Assembly (NCBI GenBank): GCA_945878065.1
Contig: CAMDXA010000010.1
Location: forward strand, 3,045-67,044
Direction of reading: 5' to 3'
Origin: Bordetella parapertussis
Lineage (GTDB): Bacteria > Pseudomonadota > Gammaproteobacteria > Burkholderiales > Burkholderiaceae_C
Length of the DNA: 64,000 nucleotides
The notes beneath the pieces were generated by a model that was not told the DNA's origin, did no database searches, and was given only the letters and a program-made list of their open reading frames with translations. How positions within the stretch are numbered: the first letter of the stretch is position 1; every line of letters begins with the position of its first letter. Of the stretch, positions 52,082 through 60,738 are shown piece by piece. The translations under genes and the position numbers were made by a program.

Positions 52082-52870
52082 CTATTCGCGTTGCGGGGGC
52101 TTAGAAGCCATCCATAGGCTGCGCCAAAGCATCAGAGTGATGTCAGCGGTATTGAGTTGTGGCCGGTGCTTGAAAGTATCGGTGCGAGAAATTTTGTCCA
52201 AGATGCGCAGCCCGCCTTGCACCACCAGACGCAATTCCCAGCCGGCACGCCCCGGGACTTGGTGTACCAGGCCCGCACCTTTTAGCATCAGTGCGCGGGC
52301 GAAAGCCAATTCCTCTGCAAGCTTGGCATTCACAGGCAGGTAAAACCTGCCGCGCGGAATGTCCACGCTCAGGTCTTGCCAAAAATTGATCAACTGCAGA
52401 GCAGAGCACACGGCATCGCTTTGCTGCAAAGCCGCAGCATCCTTGATACCGTACAGGTGCAACAGCAATCGACCAATTGGGTTGGCGGATCGGGTGCAGT
52501 AGTCCAGCAGTTCCGTGCGGTTTTGGTAGATGCGCATGTCGCGCGTGTGAAGAACATCTTGTTCAAACGCTGACAGAAGCGCCAGCAAGTGGTCAATCGG
52601 GATATCAAAGGCATGCATCTCACGCCACAAGGCCTGCAGCATCGTTGGCCAGTTTGGGCTGATCGGCCCGCTTTGGTGCAAACCGTTTTGCAAGTCAGTG
52701 CGCAGGGTAGCGAGCAGGTGTAGCCGCTGCTCGGCGCTGGCATGGCCTTCGTCGGCAATGTCGTCGGCAGTACGTGCAAAGTGGTAGATGGCCACCACGG
52801 CTGCTCGCAGATGCGGCGGGCAAAGCACCGAAGCAACAGGAAAGTTCTCGTAGTGGTCGACTTTTGACAT
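52082..52870 (-). CDS. hpnC: Hydroxysqualene synthase HpnC
   Basis: A 262-residue enzyme that converts presqualene diphosphate to hydroxysqualene. VDHYENFPVASVLCPPHLRAAVVAIYHFARTADDIADEG is the HpnC-type opening, and QLINFWQDLSVDIPRGRFYLP the second aspartate region. The ATG at 52870 gives the normal start; one at 52894 would add eight residues. It heads an hpnC-hpnD-hpnE-hemH unit. Squalene-hopene cyclase (shc) is not in the window. Confidence 0.93.
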   Translation of the reverse strand: MSKVDHYENFPVASVLCPPHLRAAVVAIYHFARTADDIADEGHASAEQRLHLLATLRTDLQNGLHQSGPISPNWPTMLQALWREMHAFDIPIDHLLALLSAFEQDVLHTRDMRIYQNRTELLDYCTRSANPIGRLLLHLYGIKDAAALQQSDAVCSALQLINFWQDLSVDIPRGRFYLPVNAKLAEELAFARALMLKGAGLVHQVPGRAGWELRLVVQGGLRILDKISRTDTFKHRPQLNTADITLMLWRSLWMASKPPQRE

Positions 52871-52916
52871 GGTCTTTGTATTGTCACTTGACATGACAGG
52901 TATTCAGAATTAGATT

Positions 52917-52930
52917 ACTAACCAGTCAGT
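52917..52930. promoter_or_regulatory. TetR-type operator-like palindrome upstream of the RND efflux genes
   Basis: ACTAACCAGTCAGT is a 14-base partial palindrome (pattern ACT-N-AC-N2-GT-N-AGT; ten of fourteen positions symmetric) in the gap between hpnC and the efflux adaptor gene. Operators of this pattern are bound by AcrR-like TetR regulators of efflux pumps. No tetR gene is in the window. Confidence 0.4.
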
Positions 52931-52956
52931 CATTAAAAATTTTTCAGGGTTTTCCC

Positions 52957-54036
52957 ATGTATCGCATTCAAAGTGCCTTGTGCATCTCAGGCGTGTCGTT
53001 GTTGCTTGCTTGCTCACCCGCTCCGAATACTCAGGTTCCCATTCGAGCGGTCAAGGTGTTGCAAGTCAGTGAATCCATACTTTCCCCGCAAGCAGAATTC
53101 GCCGCAGAAGTGCGCGCCAGGGTCGAGGCGCGTGTCGGCTTTCGGGTGGCGGGCAAATTGACCGCCCGGTATGTTGAACTCGGCCAGCGTGTCAAAGCCG
53201 GGCAATTGTTGGCGGAGATGGACGCACAGGACTACCGTTTATCCGTTGACGGCGCCAAGGCATCGGTCGGTGCCGCCCAAACCAACCGCGACCTGGCTGC
53301 TGCAGACTTCAAGCGCTACAAAGAATTGCGTGACAAAGAATTCATCAGCGGCGCGGAATTGGAGCGCCGTGAAAGCACTTTGAAAGCAGCGCAATCCCAG
53401 TTTGAGCAAGCGCAGGCGCAGCTTTCTACCCAACGCAATCAGTTGACTTACAGCAAGTTGTTCGCAGACAAGTCCGGCGTGGTGACGGGTTTAGAAGCTG
53501 AAGTCGGTCAGGTGCTGAGTGCGGGCATGCCAGTGCTGCGACTGGCGCAAGACGGTGTGCGCGAAGTGGCGTTTGCCGTGCCTGAGGACAGGTTGTCGCT
53601 GGTCAAGCCCGGCCAAGTCCTTAAGGTCAAGTTATGGGGCGGCCCACAAACGTTATCTGCCAAAGTACAGGACGTGGCTGCCAGCGCTGATCCTGTTACC
53701 CGCACCTTCATGGTCAAAGCGACATTGGATGACATGAAAGTACCGCTGGGCAGTACGGCCACTGTGCTGATCAGCAGTGAAAAATCCACCTCCAAACAAA
53801 TCACATTGCCCACTTCTGCCGTGCGGCAAGAGGGCGGAAAAACCAGCGTATGGCTGGTTGAGCCTGCCAGCATGACTGTGCGTTCTCAGGCGATCGAGGT
53901 CAGTGGCGTGCAAGACAACACGGTGTTGGTCAGCGGTGGATTACAACCCGGCCAACAAGTGGTCACAGCCGGTATACATGTGCTGTCTGAGGGCCAAAAA
54001 GTCACTTACTTCAAACCGGTCGGTGGTCAGCCATGA
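52957..54036 (+). CDS. RND efflux periplasmic adaptor (membrane fusion protein)
   Basis: A 359-residue lipoprotein adaptor: lipobox LLLACS near residue 19, a barrel-sandwich domain (ARVEARVGFRVAGKLTARYVELGQRVKAGQLLAEMD), an alpha-helical hairpin (about 95-150), then beta-barrel and membrane-proximal domains (FAVPEDRLSLVKPGQVLKVKLWGG). CAGGG precedes the ATG. It links the inner-membrane pump encoded next to an outer-membrane channel not in the window. The stop overlaps the pump ATG by four bases. Confidence 0.92.
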   Translation: MYRIQSALCISGVSLLLACSPAPNTQVPIRAVKVLQVSESILSPQAEFAAEVRARVEARVGFRVAGKLTARYVELGQRVKAGQLLAEMDAQDYRLSVDGAKASVGAAQTNRDLAAADFKRYKELRDKEFISGAELERRESTLKAAQSQFEQAQAQLSTQRNQLTYSKLFADKSGVVTGLEAEVGQVLSAGMPVLRLAQDGVREVAFAVPEDRLSLVKPGQVLKVKLWGGPQTLSAKVQDVAASADPVTRTFMVKATLDDMKVPLGSTATVLISSEKSTSKQITLPTSAVRQEGGKTSVWLVEPASMTVRSQAIEVSGVQDNTVLVSGGLQPGQQVVTAGIHVLSEGQKVTYFKPVGGQP

Positions 54037-57000
54037 CAGATTCCTCCAATTCGGCAAAAGGATTCAATTTGTCCGAATGGGCTTTGAACCACCGGGCCTT
54101 TACCCGCTATCTGATGGTGGTATTGCTGTTGTTAGGCGTGGCGGCATATTTTCAATTGGCCCAAGATGAAGACCCGCCCTTTACTTTTCGCGCCATGGTG
54201 GTGCGTACCTATTGGCCGGGTGCTACCGCGCAACAAGTGGCAGAGCAAGTCACCGACAAAATTGAACGGGTGTTGCAAGAAGCCCCGTATGCGGACAAGA
54301 TCCGCAGTTATTCAAAGCCCGGTGAATCGCAAGTCATCTTTCAGCTCAAAGACTATTCCAAGCCCCAGGAGGTAGCGGATGTCTGGTATGCAGTGAGAAA
54401 AAAAATTGGGGACATGCGCCATACCCTGCCGCAAGGGGTGCAAGGGCCTTTTTTCAATGACGATTTTGGTGACGTGTATGGCGTGATTTATGCGCTGCAA
54501 GCCGACGGATTTTCGCCCGCGGAATTGCATGACATTGCAGACGATGTCAGGCAGCAATTGCTACGCGTGAAAGACGTCTCCAAAGTCGAACTGTTTGGCG
54601 TTCAGGACGAAAAAATATTCATCGAGATTCCGCAAAAAAGGCTGGCCCAACTCGGCCTGGATCTGAATGCTGTATTGGCCCAACTGGGACAGCAAAATGC
54701 CGTGGAAAGTGCGGGTAACTTGCAAACCCCGCAAGATGTGGTGCAAATTCGCGTGGCCGGTCAATTCGAAGCGGTGGCGCAGTTAAGTGCTATGCCTATT
54801 CGAGGCGTCTCGGGCCAGCAACTGCGTTTGGGCGATATTGCAACCATCTCGCGCGGACATGCCGACCCGCCGAATGTCAAGGTGCGGTTTCAAGGCCAGC
54901 AAGTCGTCGCACTGGGTGTATCCATGACCAAGGGCGGTGACATCATCCGCTTGGGCAAATCCTTGGAAGTGGTTGTTGATAAATTGCAAGCCAGTTTGCC
55001 GGCAGGCGTGAAACTCAGCAATGTGCAAAACCAACCCATAGCGGTGTCGCGTTCGGTCGGTGAATTCATAAGTGTATTGATAGAAGCGGTGGTGATCGTA
55101 TTGTTGGTGAGTTTTGTCTCACTCGGGTGGCACAAAGGTGGGCGCTTTGGGTGGTATGTCGATATGCGGCCAGGTTTGGTGGTTGGCATCACCATACCGC
55201 TGGTACTGGCGATGACTTTTTTGGCCATGTACTACTGGGACATCGGCTTGCACAAAATTTCTTTGGGCTCGCTCATTATTTCGCTGGGCTTACTGGTGGA
55301 CGACGCCATCATCGCGGTGGAGATGATGGTGCGCAAAATGGAAGAAGGTTTTGACAAAGTCAGGGCGGCCACATTTGCCTATGAAGTGACCGCTATGCCC
55401 ATGTTGACAGGCACATTGATCACCGCGGCAGGTTTTTTACCCATTGGTTTGGCCAAGTCGGTCACGGGGGAATACACCTTTGCGATTTTCGCGGTCACAG
55501 TGATTGCTTTGTTGCTGAGTTGGTGGGTGTCGGTGTTTTTCGTGCCCTTGTTGGGTATCTGGTTGTTGCAAGTCAAGCCGCAACATGCAGCAAACCATCC
55601 GCAAGAACTGTTTGACTCGGTTTTCTACAACGCGTTTCGTGCCACTGTCAATTGGTGTGTGGAACACCGTTGGATCACCATCGGCGCCACCTTGCTGACT
55701 TTCGCCCTGGGCATCGCCGGTATGGGAAAAGTTCAGCAACAGTTTTTCCCGGATTCAAGCCGCCCTGAAATCATGATGGATGTCTGGTTCCCGGAAGGTA
55801 CTTCTTTGCAAGCCAATGAAGCACTTGTGAAACAAATCGAAAAAAGAATGATGTCCCTGAATGGTGTGGACTCAGTGAGTACTTGGGTGGGTTCAGGCGT
55901 GCCACGTTTTTACTTGCCCTTGGACCAGATTTTCCCGCAGACCAATGTGTCCCAGTTCATCGTGTTGCCGATGGACTTGGACACCCGGGAATCGTTGCGA
56001 GTGGCATTGCCCGCCTTGATGGCAACTGAGTTTCCTGAGGTGCGTGCACGCGTGAAATTGTTGCCCAACGGTCCGCCAGTGCCTTTCCCTGTTCAATTTC
56101 GTGTTTCTGGCCCGGACCCGTTGGTGCTGAGGCAACGCGCCGATGAAGTCAAAGCAGTGATGCGCGAAAACAGCAACACCCGTGACGTCAATGACAACTG
56201 GAACGAGTCGGTCAAAGTGATGCGCTTTGAAGTCGACCAAGACAAGGCGCGTGCACTGGGCGTGACCAGTCAGTCCATTGCGCAAACATTGCGTGTCTTA
56301 TTGAGCGGCAACCCCGTGGGTCAGTTCCGTGAGGGTGACAAATTGATTGACATGGTGTTGCGCCAACCGGCCAGCGAACGCCAAACCATGACCGATTTAG
56401 GCAACGCATATCTGCCCACCAGTTCCGGCAAAGCCATTCCTTTGTTACAAATTGCCAAGCCTGTTTTTGATTGGGAGCCTGGTGTGATGTGGCGGGAAAA
56501 CCGCGACTACGCCATCACCGCCCAGTGCGACATTGCGGAGGGCTTGCAAGGCGCGACAGTCACCCAGCAGCTACTGCCATCGCTCAAAGCGCTGGAGGCC
56601 AAATGGGTCGAACAAGGTTTGTCTGCCTACACCATCAGCGTGGCGGGTGCTGTGGAAGAAAGCGCCAAAGGATCGTCCTCGATTGCTGCCGGCTTGCCGT
56701 TGATGTTGTTCGTGACATTTACCTTGTTGATGATCCAGTTGCAAAGCTTCAGCCGCGCCATGCTGGTGTTTTTGACCGGTCCCATGGGTATTGCCGGCGT
56801 CGCCATGTCCTTGCTGCTGCTAGACAGACCGTTTGGTTTTGTGGCGTTACTGGGTGTGATTGCTTTGATGGGCATGATTCAGCGCAATTCGGTCATATTG
56901 ATTGACCAGATTGAGCAAGACCGCGCCAAAGGCATACCCGCCTGGGATGCCATCGTCGAATCAGCGGTGCGGCGTTTGCGTCCGATTGTCTTGACCGCCG

Positions 57001-57152
57001 CCGCCGCCGTGCTCGCCATGATCCCCTTGTCGCGCAGCGTGTTTTGGGGTCCTATGGCGGTGGCCATCATGGGCGGCTTGGTGGTGGCCACGGTGTTGAC
57101 TTTGCTGGCGCTGCCCGCCATGTATGCCGCATGGTTCAGGGTTAAGCGTTGA
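54033..57152 (+). CDS. RND family efflux transporter permease
   Basis: A 1039-residue, twelve-helix proton-driven pump, close to the usual length. N-terminal LSEWALNHRAFTRYLMVVLLLLGVAAY and the periplasmic loop are followed by the charged motif in helix 4 (SLGLLVDDAIIAVEMMVRKME), which holds the proton-relay Asp pair. The loops lack the trimer-specific markers I would need to assign AcrB versus the divergent HAE-like group; the short N-terminal part and DEDPPF motif are typical of the less studied subgroup found with lipoprotein adaptors. The substrate is unknown. Followed by a strong terminator. Confidence 0.92.
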   Translation: MTDSSNSAKGFNLSEWALNHRAFTRYLMVVLLLLGVAAYFQLAQDEDPPFTFRAMVVRTYWPGATAQQVAEQVTDKIERVLQEAPYADKIRSYSKPGESQVIFQLKDYSKPQEVADVWYAVRKKIGDMRHTLPQGVQGPFFNDDFGDVYGVIYALQADGFSPAELHDIADDVRQQLLRVKDVSKVELFGVQDEKIFIEIPQKRLAQLGLDLNAVLAQLGQQNAVESAGNLQTPQDVVQIRVAGQFEAVAQLSAMPIRGVSGQQLRLGDIATISRGHADPPNVKVRFQGQQVVALGVSMTKGGDIIRLGKSLEVVVDKLQASLPAGVKLSNVQNQPIAVSRSVGEFISVLIEAVVIVLLVSFVSLGWHKGGRFGWYVDMRPGLVVGITIPLVLAMTFLAMYYWDIGLHKISLGSLIISLGLLVDDAIIAVEMMVRKMEEGFDKVRAATFAYEVTAMPMLTGTLITAAGFLPIGLAKSVTGEYTFAIFAVTVIALLLSWWVSVFFVPLLGIWLLQVKPQHAANHPQELFDSVFYNAFRATVNWCVEHRWITIGATLLTFALGIAGMGKVQQQFFPDSSRPEIMMDVWFPEGTSLQANEALVKQIEKRMMSLNGVDSVSTWVGSGVPRFYLPLDQIFPQTNVSQFIVLPMDLDTRESLRVALPALMATEFPEVRARVKLLPNGPPVPFPVQFRVSGPDPLVLRQRADEVKAVMRENSNTRDVNDNWNESVKVMRFEVDQDKARALGVTSQSIAQTLRVLLSGNPVGQFREGDKLIDMVLRQPASERQTMTDLGNAYLPTSSGKAIPLLQIAKPVFDWEPGVMWRENRDYAITAQCDIAEGLQGATVTQQLLPSLKALEAKWVEQGLSAYTISVAGAVEESAKGSSSIAAGLPLMLFVTFTLLMIQLQSFSRAMLVFLTGPMGIAGVAMSLLLLDRPFGFVALLGVIALMGMIQRNSVILIDQIEQDRAKGIPAWDAIVESAVRRLRPIVLTAAAAVLAMIPLSRSVFWGPMAVAIMGGLVVATVLTLLALPAMYAAWFRVKR

Positions 57153-57206
57153 GGGCCAAATCGGCAGGGGAAGCCGGTTAGAATTTCGTTTTGACCGATT
57201 TTGAAC

Positions 57207-57240
57207 GGGCGGTCTGTTCAGGCAGACCGCCCTTTGCTTT
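57207..57240 (+). terminator. Rho-independent terminator after the RND operon
   Basis: A perfect 10-base stem GGGCGGTCTG (57207-57216) with CAGACCGCCC (57223-57232), loop TTCAGG, then a T-rich TTTGCTTT. It separates the efflux genes from the tRNA-Leu gene. Confidence 0.9.
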
Positions 57241-57251
57241 TATTGTGGCCC

Positions 57252-57338
57252 GCGCGGGTGGCGAAATTGGTAGACGCACCAGGTTTAGGTCCTGACGCCA
57301 GCAATGGTGTGGGGGTTCGAGTCCCCCCCCGCGCACCA
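57252..57338 (+). tRNA. tRNA-Leu(UAG)
   Basis: An 87-base gene including an encoded CCA. Acceptor arms GCGCGGG / CCCGCGC pair fully with A as discriminator. The anticodon stem CAGG/CCTG holds the loop TTTAGGT (anticodon TAG). The long variable arm expected of tRNA-Leu lies between the anticodon and T arms, and the T arm GGGGG-TTCGAGT-CCCCC is perfect. Confidence 0.97.
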
Positions 57339-57385
57339 AAGCGTTCACTTTCTGACGCGTGTCGATTCATTTTGGAGAAGCCCTC

Positions 57386-58696
57386 ATGGCCGTTACTGTT
57401 GAAACACTAGAAAAATTAGAGCGCAAAATCACCTTGACTTTGCCGACTTCCGTCATTCAAAACGAGGTCAATACCCGCCTCAAACGTCTTGCCCGTCAAG
57501 TCAAGGTTGATGGCTTTCGCCCAGGCAAAGTTCCCATGAATATCGTTGCACAGCGCTATGGCTATTCGGTGCATTACGAGGTCATGAACGACAAAGTCGG
57601 TGAAGCTTTCAGCGTGGCCGCCAACGAAGCCAAATTGCGTGTCGCCGGACAACCGCGCATCAGCGAAAAAGACCAGCCCTCAGAGACTGAAATGGCCTTT
57701 GATGCCATCTTCGAGGTGTACCCCGAAGTGGTGATCAAAGATTTGGGTCAAGCCGAGGTGGAAACTTTACAGACCCATGTCACCGATGAAGCGATTGACA
57801 AAACGGTTGAAATTTTGCGCAAACAAAAGCGTACTTTTGCACAACGTGCCTTAGATGCTGCCGTTGCCAAAGACGACCGCGTGACTGTGGACTTTATCGG
57901 CAAAATTGACGGCGAGCCGTTTGATGGCGGTCGCGCTGAAGACTTCCAATTTGTGGTGGGCGAAGGCCAGATGCTCAAGGAATTTGAAGAAGCAGTGGTC
58001 GGCATGAAAATCGGTGAAAGCAAAACCTTCCCGCTCAGCTTCCCCGAGGATTACCAAGGCCGTGAAGTCGCCGGAAAGACAGCCGATTTCATGGTGACAT
58101 TGAAAAAATTGGAAGCCACACATCTGCCCGAAGTCACCAATGAATTGGCCAAGTCGCTGGGCGTGGCAGATGCCACCGTCGACGCTTTGCGTGCCGATAT
58201 TCGCAAAAACCTCGATCGAGAAGTCAAATACCGCTTGCTCGGTCGCAACAAGCAAGCCGCGCTGGATGCTTTGGTTTCGCATGCTGAGCTGGATCTGCCC
58301 AATTCCATCGTGCAGTCTGAGCTCGACCGCATGGCCCAAGGTGCCCGCGAAGAACTCAAGCAACGCGGTATCAAAGACGCCGACAAAGCGCCTATCCCTG
58401 ATGAAGTTTTCCGCCCGCAGGCCGAGCGTCGTGTGCGCATGGGCTTGGTAGTTTCCGAAGTTGTGCGCATGCACAACCTGCAAGCCACGCCTGATCAAAT
58501 CAAGGCGCATGTTGAAGAACTCGCCGCCAGTTATGAAAAACCCGCTGAAGTCATTCGCTGGTACTACAGTGACAACCGCCGCATGGCTGAGGTTGAAGCC
58601 ATTGTGATTGAGAACAATGTCACCAGCTATGTCTTGTCCTTGGTCAAACCCAAGGCCAAAGAAGTTAGTTTTGACGAATTGATGAGCCAGGCCTGA
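57386..58696 (+). CDS. tig: Trigger factor
   Basis: A 436-residue ribosome-bound chaperone and prolyl isomerase. The ATG at 57386 (GGAGAAG upstream) gives [20 protein letters not shown]; the ribosome-docking loop is [11 protein letters not shown] near residue 45. The FKBP domain includes [21 protein letters not shown] and [21 protein letters not shown], and the C-terminal helical arms follow. It is the first gene of tig-clpP-clpX-lon. Confidence 0.96.
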   Translation: MAVTVETLEKLERKITLTLPTSVIQNEVNTRLKRLARQVKVDGFRPGKVPMNIVAQRYGYSVHYEVMNDKVGEAFSVAANEAKLRVAGQPRISEKDQPSETEMAFDAIFEVYPEVVIKDLGQAEVETLQTHVTDEAIDKTVEILRKQKRTFAQRALDAAVAKDDRVTVDFIGKIDGEPFDGGRAEDFQFVVGEGQMLKEFEEAVVGMKIGESKTFPLSFPEDYQGREVAGKTADFMVTLKKLEATHLPEVTNELAKSLGVADATVDALRADIRKNLDREVKYRLLGRNKQAALDALVSHAELDLPNSIVQSELDRMAQGAREELKQRGIKDADKAPIPDEVFRPQAERRVRMGLVVSEVVRMHNLQATPDQIKAHVEELAASYEKPAEVIRWYYSDNRRMAEVEAIVIENNVTSYVLSLVKPKAKEVSFDELMSQA

Positions 58697-58716
58697 GGCC
58701 TGAACCGGAGACTTTC

Positions 58717-59325
58717 ATGAGCACATTAGATATCCAATCCCTGGGCATGGTCCCCGTGGTGATCGAGCAAAGTGGCCGGGGAGAGCGAGCCTATGACATT
58801 TACTCGCGCTTGCTGCGTGAGCGCGTCATTTTTTTGGTGGGTCCGGTCAACGACCACACGGCCAATTTGGTGGTAGCCCAGTTGTTATTTCTCGAGAGCG
58901 AAAACCCAGACAAGGACATTTCCCTCTACATCAATTCTCCTGGCGGCTCGGTCAGCGCTGGCATGGCCATTTTTGACACGATGAACTTCATCAAACCGCA
59001 AGTCTCCACGCTGTGCACCGGCATGGCCGCCAGCATGGGTGCTTTTTTGCTCGCTGCGGGCGCCAAAGGCAAACGCTTTAGCTTGCCCAATTCCAAGGTC
59101 ATGATCCACCAGCCTTTGGGCGGCACACAAGGCCAAGCCACTGAAATTGAAATAGCAGCGCGTGAAATCATCAAAACACGCGAACGCCTGAACCAGATGC
59201 TGTCAGAGGCCACGGGTCAACCCTTGTCGCGTATCGAGCAAGACACCGAGCGCGACTATTACTTGACAGCCGAAGAAGCCAAAGCTTATGGATTGGTAGA
59301 TGACGTGATTGCCAAACGCCCTTGA
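58717..59325 (+). CDS. clpP: ATP-dependent Clp protease proteolytic subunit ClpP
   Basis: A 202-residue serine protease that forms the ClpP chamber. The triad is Ser 106 ([10 protein letters not shown]), His 131 (MIHQPLGG) and Asp 180 (DTERD), each nine residues later than in the E. coli enzyme. GGAGA lies upstream of the ATG. It should work with ClpX encoded next and with ClpA elsewhere. Confidence 0.97.
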   Translation: MSTLDIQSLGMVPVVIEQSGRGERAYDIYSRLLRERVIFLVGPVNDHTANLVVAQLLFLESENPDKDISLYINSPGGSVSAGMAIFDTMNFIKPQVSTLCTGMAASMGAFLLAAGAKGKRFSLPNSKVMIHQPLGGTQGQATEIEIAAREIIKTRERLNQMLSEATGQPLSRIEQDTERDYYLTAEEAKAYGLVDDVIAKRP

Positions 59326-59420
59326 GCCAGCGTTTCACTCCCAAACCCACCTCTGAGCGCTCGGGCCTAGCCTCTTCAGATTTGAGTATCATTCGACCAT
59401 CCTCAACCGGTACCTACTGA

Positions 59421-60683
59421 ATGGCCGATAAAAAAGCATCCTCTGGCGAAAAGACGCTGTACTGCTCTTTTTGCGGTAAGAGCCAACACGAAGTCAAAAA
59501 ACTGATTGCCGGCCCCTCGGTTTTCATTTGCGATGAATGCATTGATTTGTGCAATGACATCATTCGAGACGAACTGCCTGCCAGCACAGTGCGCGAAGGC
59601 AAGGGCGATTTGCCCACCCCCATCGAAATCAAAACCAATCTTGACAACTACGTCATCGGCCAAGAGCCTGCCAAGCGTGCTTTGTCTGTGGCGGTGTACA
59701 ACCACTACAAGCGTTTGCAGCACAAGCTCGATTCCAAAAAAGATGATGTCGAACTCTCCAAAAGCAATATTTTGCTGATCGGCCCCACCGGTTCAGGCAA
59801 AACATTGCTCGCGCAAACGCTCGCTCGTATGCTCAACGTGCCGTTTGTCATGGCCGACGCCACCACCTTGACCGAAGCCGGTTATGTGGGCGAAGATGTC
59901 GAAAATATCATCCAAAAACTGCTGCAAAACTGCAATTACGATGTCGAGCGTGCCCAACGCGGTATTGTTTATATCGACGAGATTGACAAAATTTCCCGCA
60001 AGTCTGACAACCCTTCCATCACCCGCGATGTGTCGGGCGAAGGCGTGCAACAAGCCTTGCTCAAGCTGATCGAAGGCACCATGGCCAGCGTGCCGCCGCA
60101 AGGCGGGCGCAAGCACCCTAACCAAGACTTTTTGCAAGTGGACACCACCAACATTTTGTTCATTTGCGGTGGCGCATTCGCCGGTCTGGAAAAAGTCATT
60201 GAAAACCGCACGGAGCGTTCCGGCATCGGTTTCAGCGCCGTGGTTAAAACCAAAAAAGAGCGCAGCCTGACGGAAATGTTCGGCCAGGTCGAGCCTGAAG
60301 ATTTGATCAAGTTCGGTTTGATCCCCGAGTTGGTCGGTCGCTTGCCGGTGGTCACGACGCTCAGCGAGTTGACCGAAGACGCGCTGGTGCAAATTTTGAC
60401 CGAGCCGAAAAATGCCTTGGTCAAGCAATACGGCAAGTTATTCGCCATGGAAGGCGTGGAGCTTGAAATTCGCCCGTCTGCTTTGAAAGCCATCGCCAAA
60501 AAAGCGCTGGATCGCAAAACAGGCGCACGCGGATTGCGTTCCATCATTGAACAATCGCTGATTGACACCATGTTTGAGTTGCCCAACAGCAGCAATGTGG
60601 AAAAAGTGGTGGTGGAAGAATCCACTGTCGATGAAAACAAACCCCCTTTGCTGGTGTACCGAGAGGCCGCTAAAAAGGCTTGA
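59421..60683 (+). CDS. clpX: ATP-dependent Clp protease ATP-binding subunit ClpX
   Basis: A 420-residue AAA+ unfoldase. The N-terminal zinc-binding domain has Cys 15, 18, 37 and 40; Walker A is [13 protein letters not shown], Walker [11 protein letters not shown], the pore loop region [15 protein letters not shown], and the IGF-type ClpP-binding loop reads IGF (SGIGFSAVV). Length is typical. The 95-base gap after clpP may hold its own promoter. A terminator follows. Confidence 0.97.
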   Translation: MADKKASSGEKTLYCSFCGKSQHEVKKLIAGPSVFICDECIDLCNDIIRDELPASTVREGKGDLPTPIEIKTNLDNYVIGQEPAKRALSVAVYNHYKRLQHKLDSKKDDVELSKSNILLIGPTGSGKTLLAQTLARMLNVPFVMADATTLTEAGYVGEDVENIIQKLLQNCNYDVERAQRGIVYIDEIDKISRKSDNPSITRDVSGEGVQQALLKLIEGTMASVPPQGGRKHPNQDFLQVDTTNILFICGGAFAGLEKVIENRTERSGIGFSAVVKTKKERSLTEMFGQVEPEDLIKFGLIPELVGRLPVVTTLSELTEDALVQILTEPKNALVKQYGKLFAMEGVELEIRPSALKAIAKKALDRKTGARGLRSIIEQSLIDTMFELPNSSNVEKVVVEESTVDENKPPLLVYREAAKKA

Positions 60684-60693
60684 TTTCCCTAAC

Positions 60694-60722
60694 GGGCTGG
60701 TCAGTATCCAGCCCATTTTTTT
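60694..60722 (+). terminator. Rho-independent terminator between clpX and lon
   Basis: Seven-base stem GGGCTGG (60694-60700) with CCAGCCC (60708-60714), loop TCAGTAT, then A and seven T residues. It lies ten bases after the clpX stop codon and 17 bases before the lon ATG, so any lon promoter must lie within clpX or in this very short gap, or lon depends on read-through. Confidence 0.88.
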
Positions 60723-60738
60723 GATTGGAAGTTTGACC

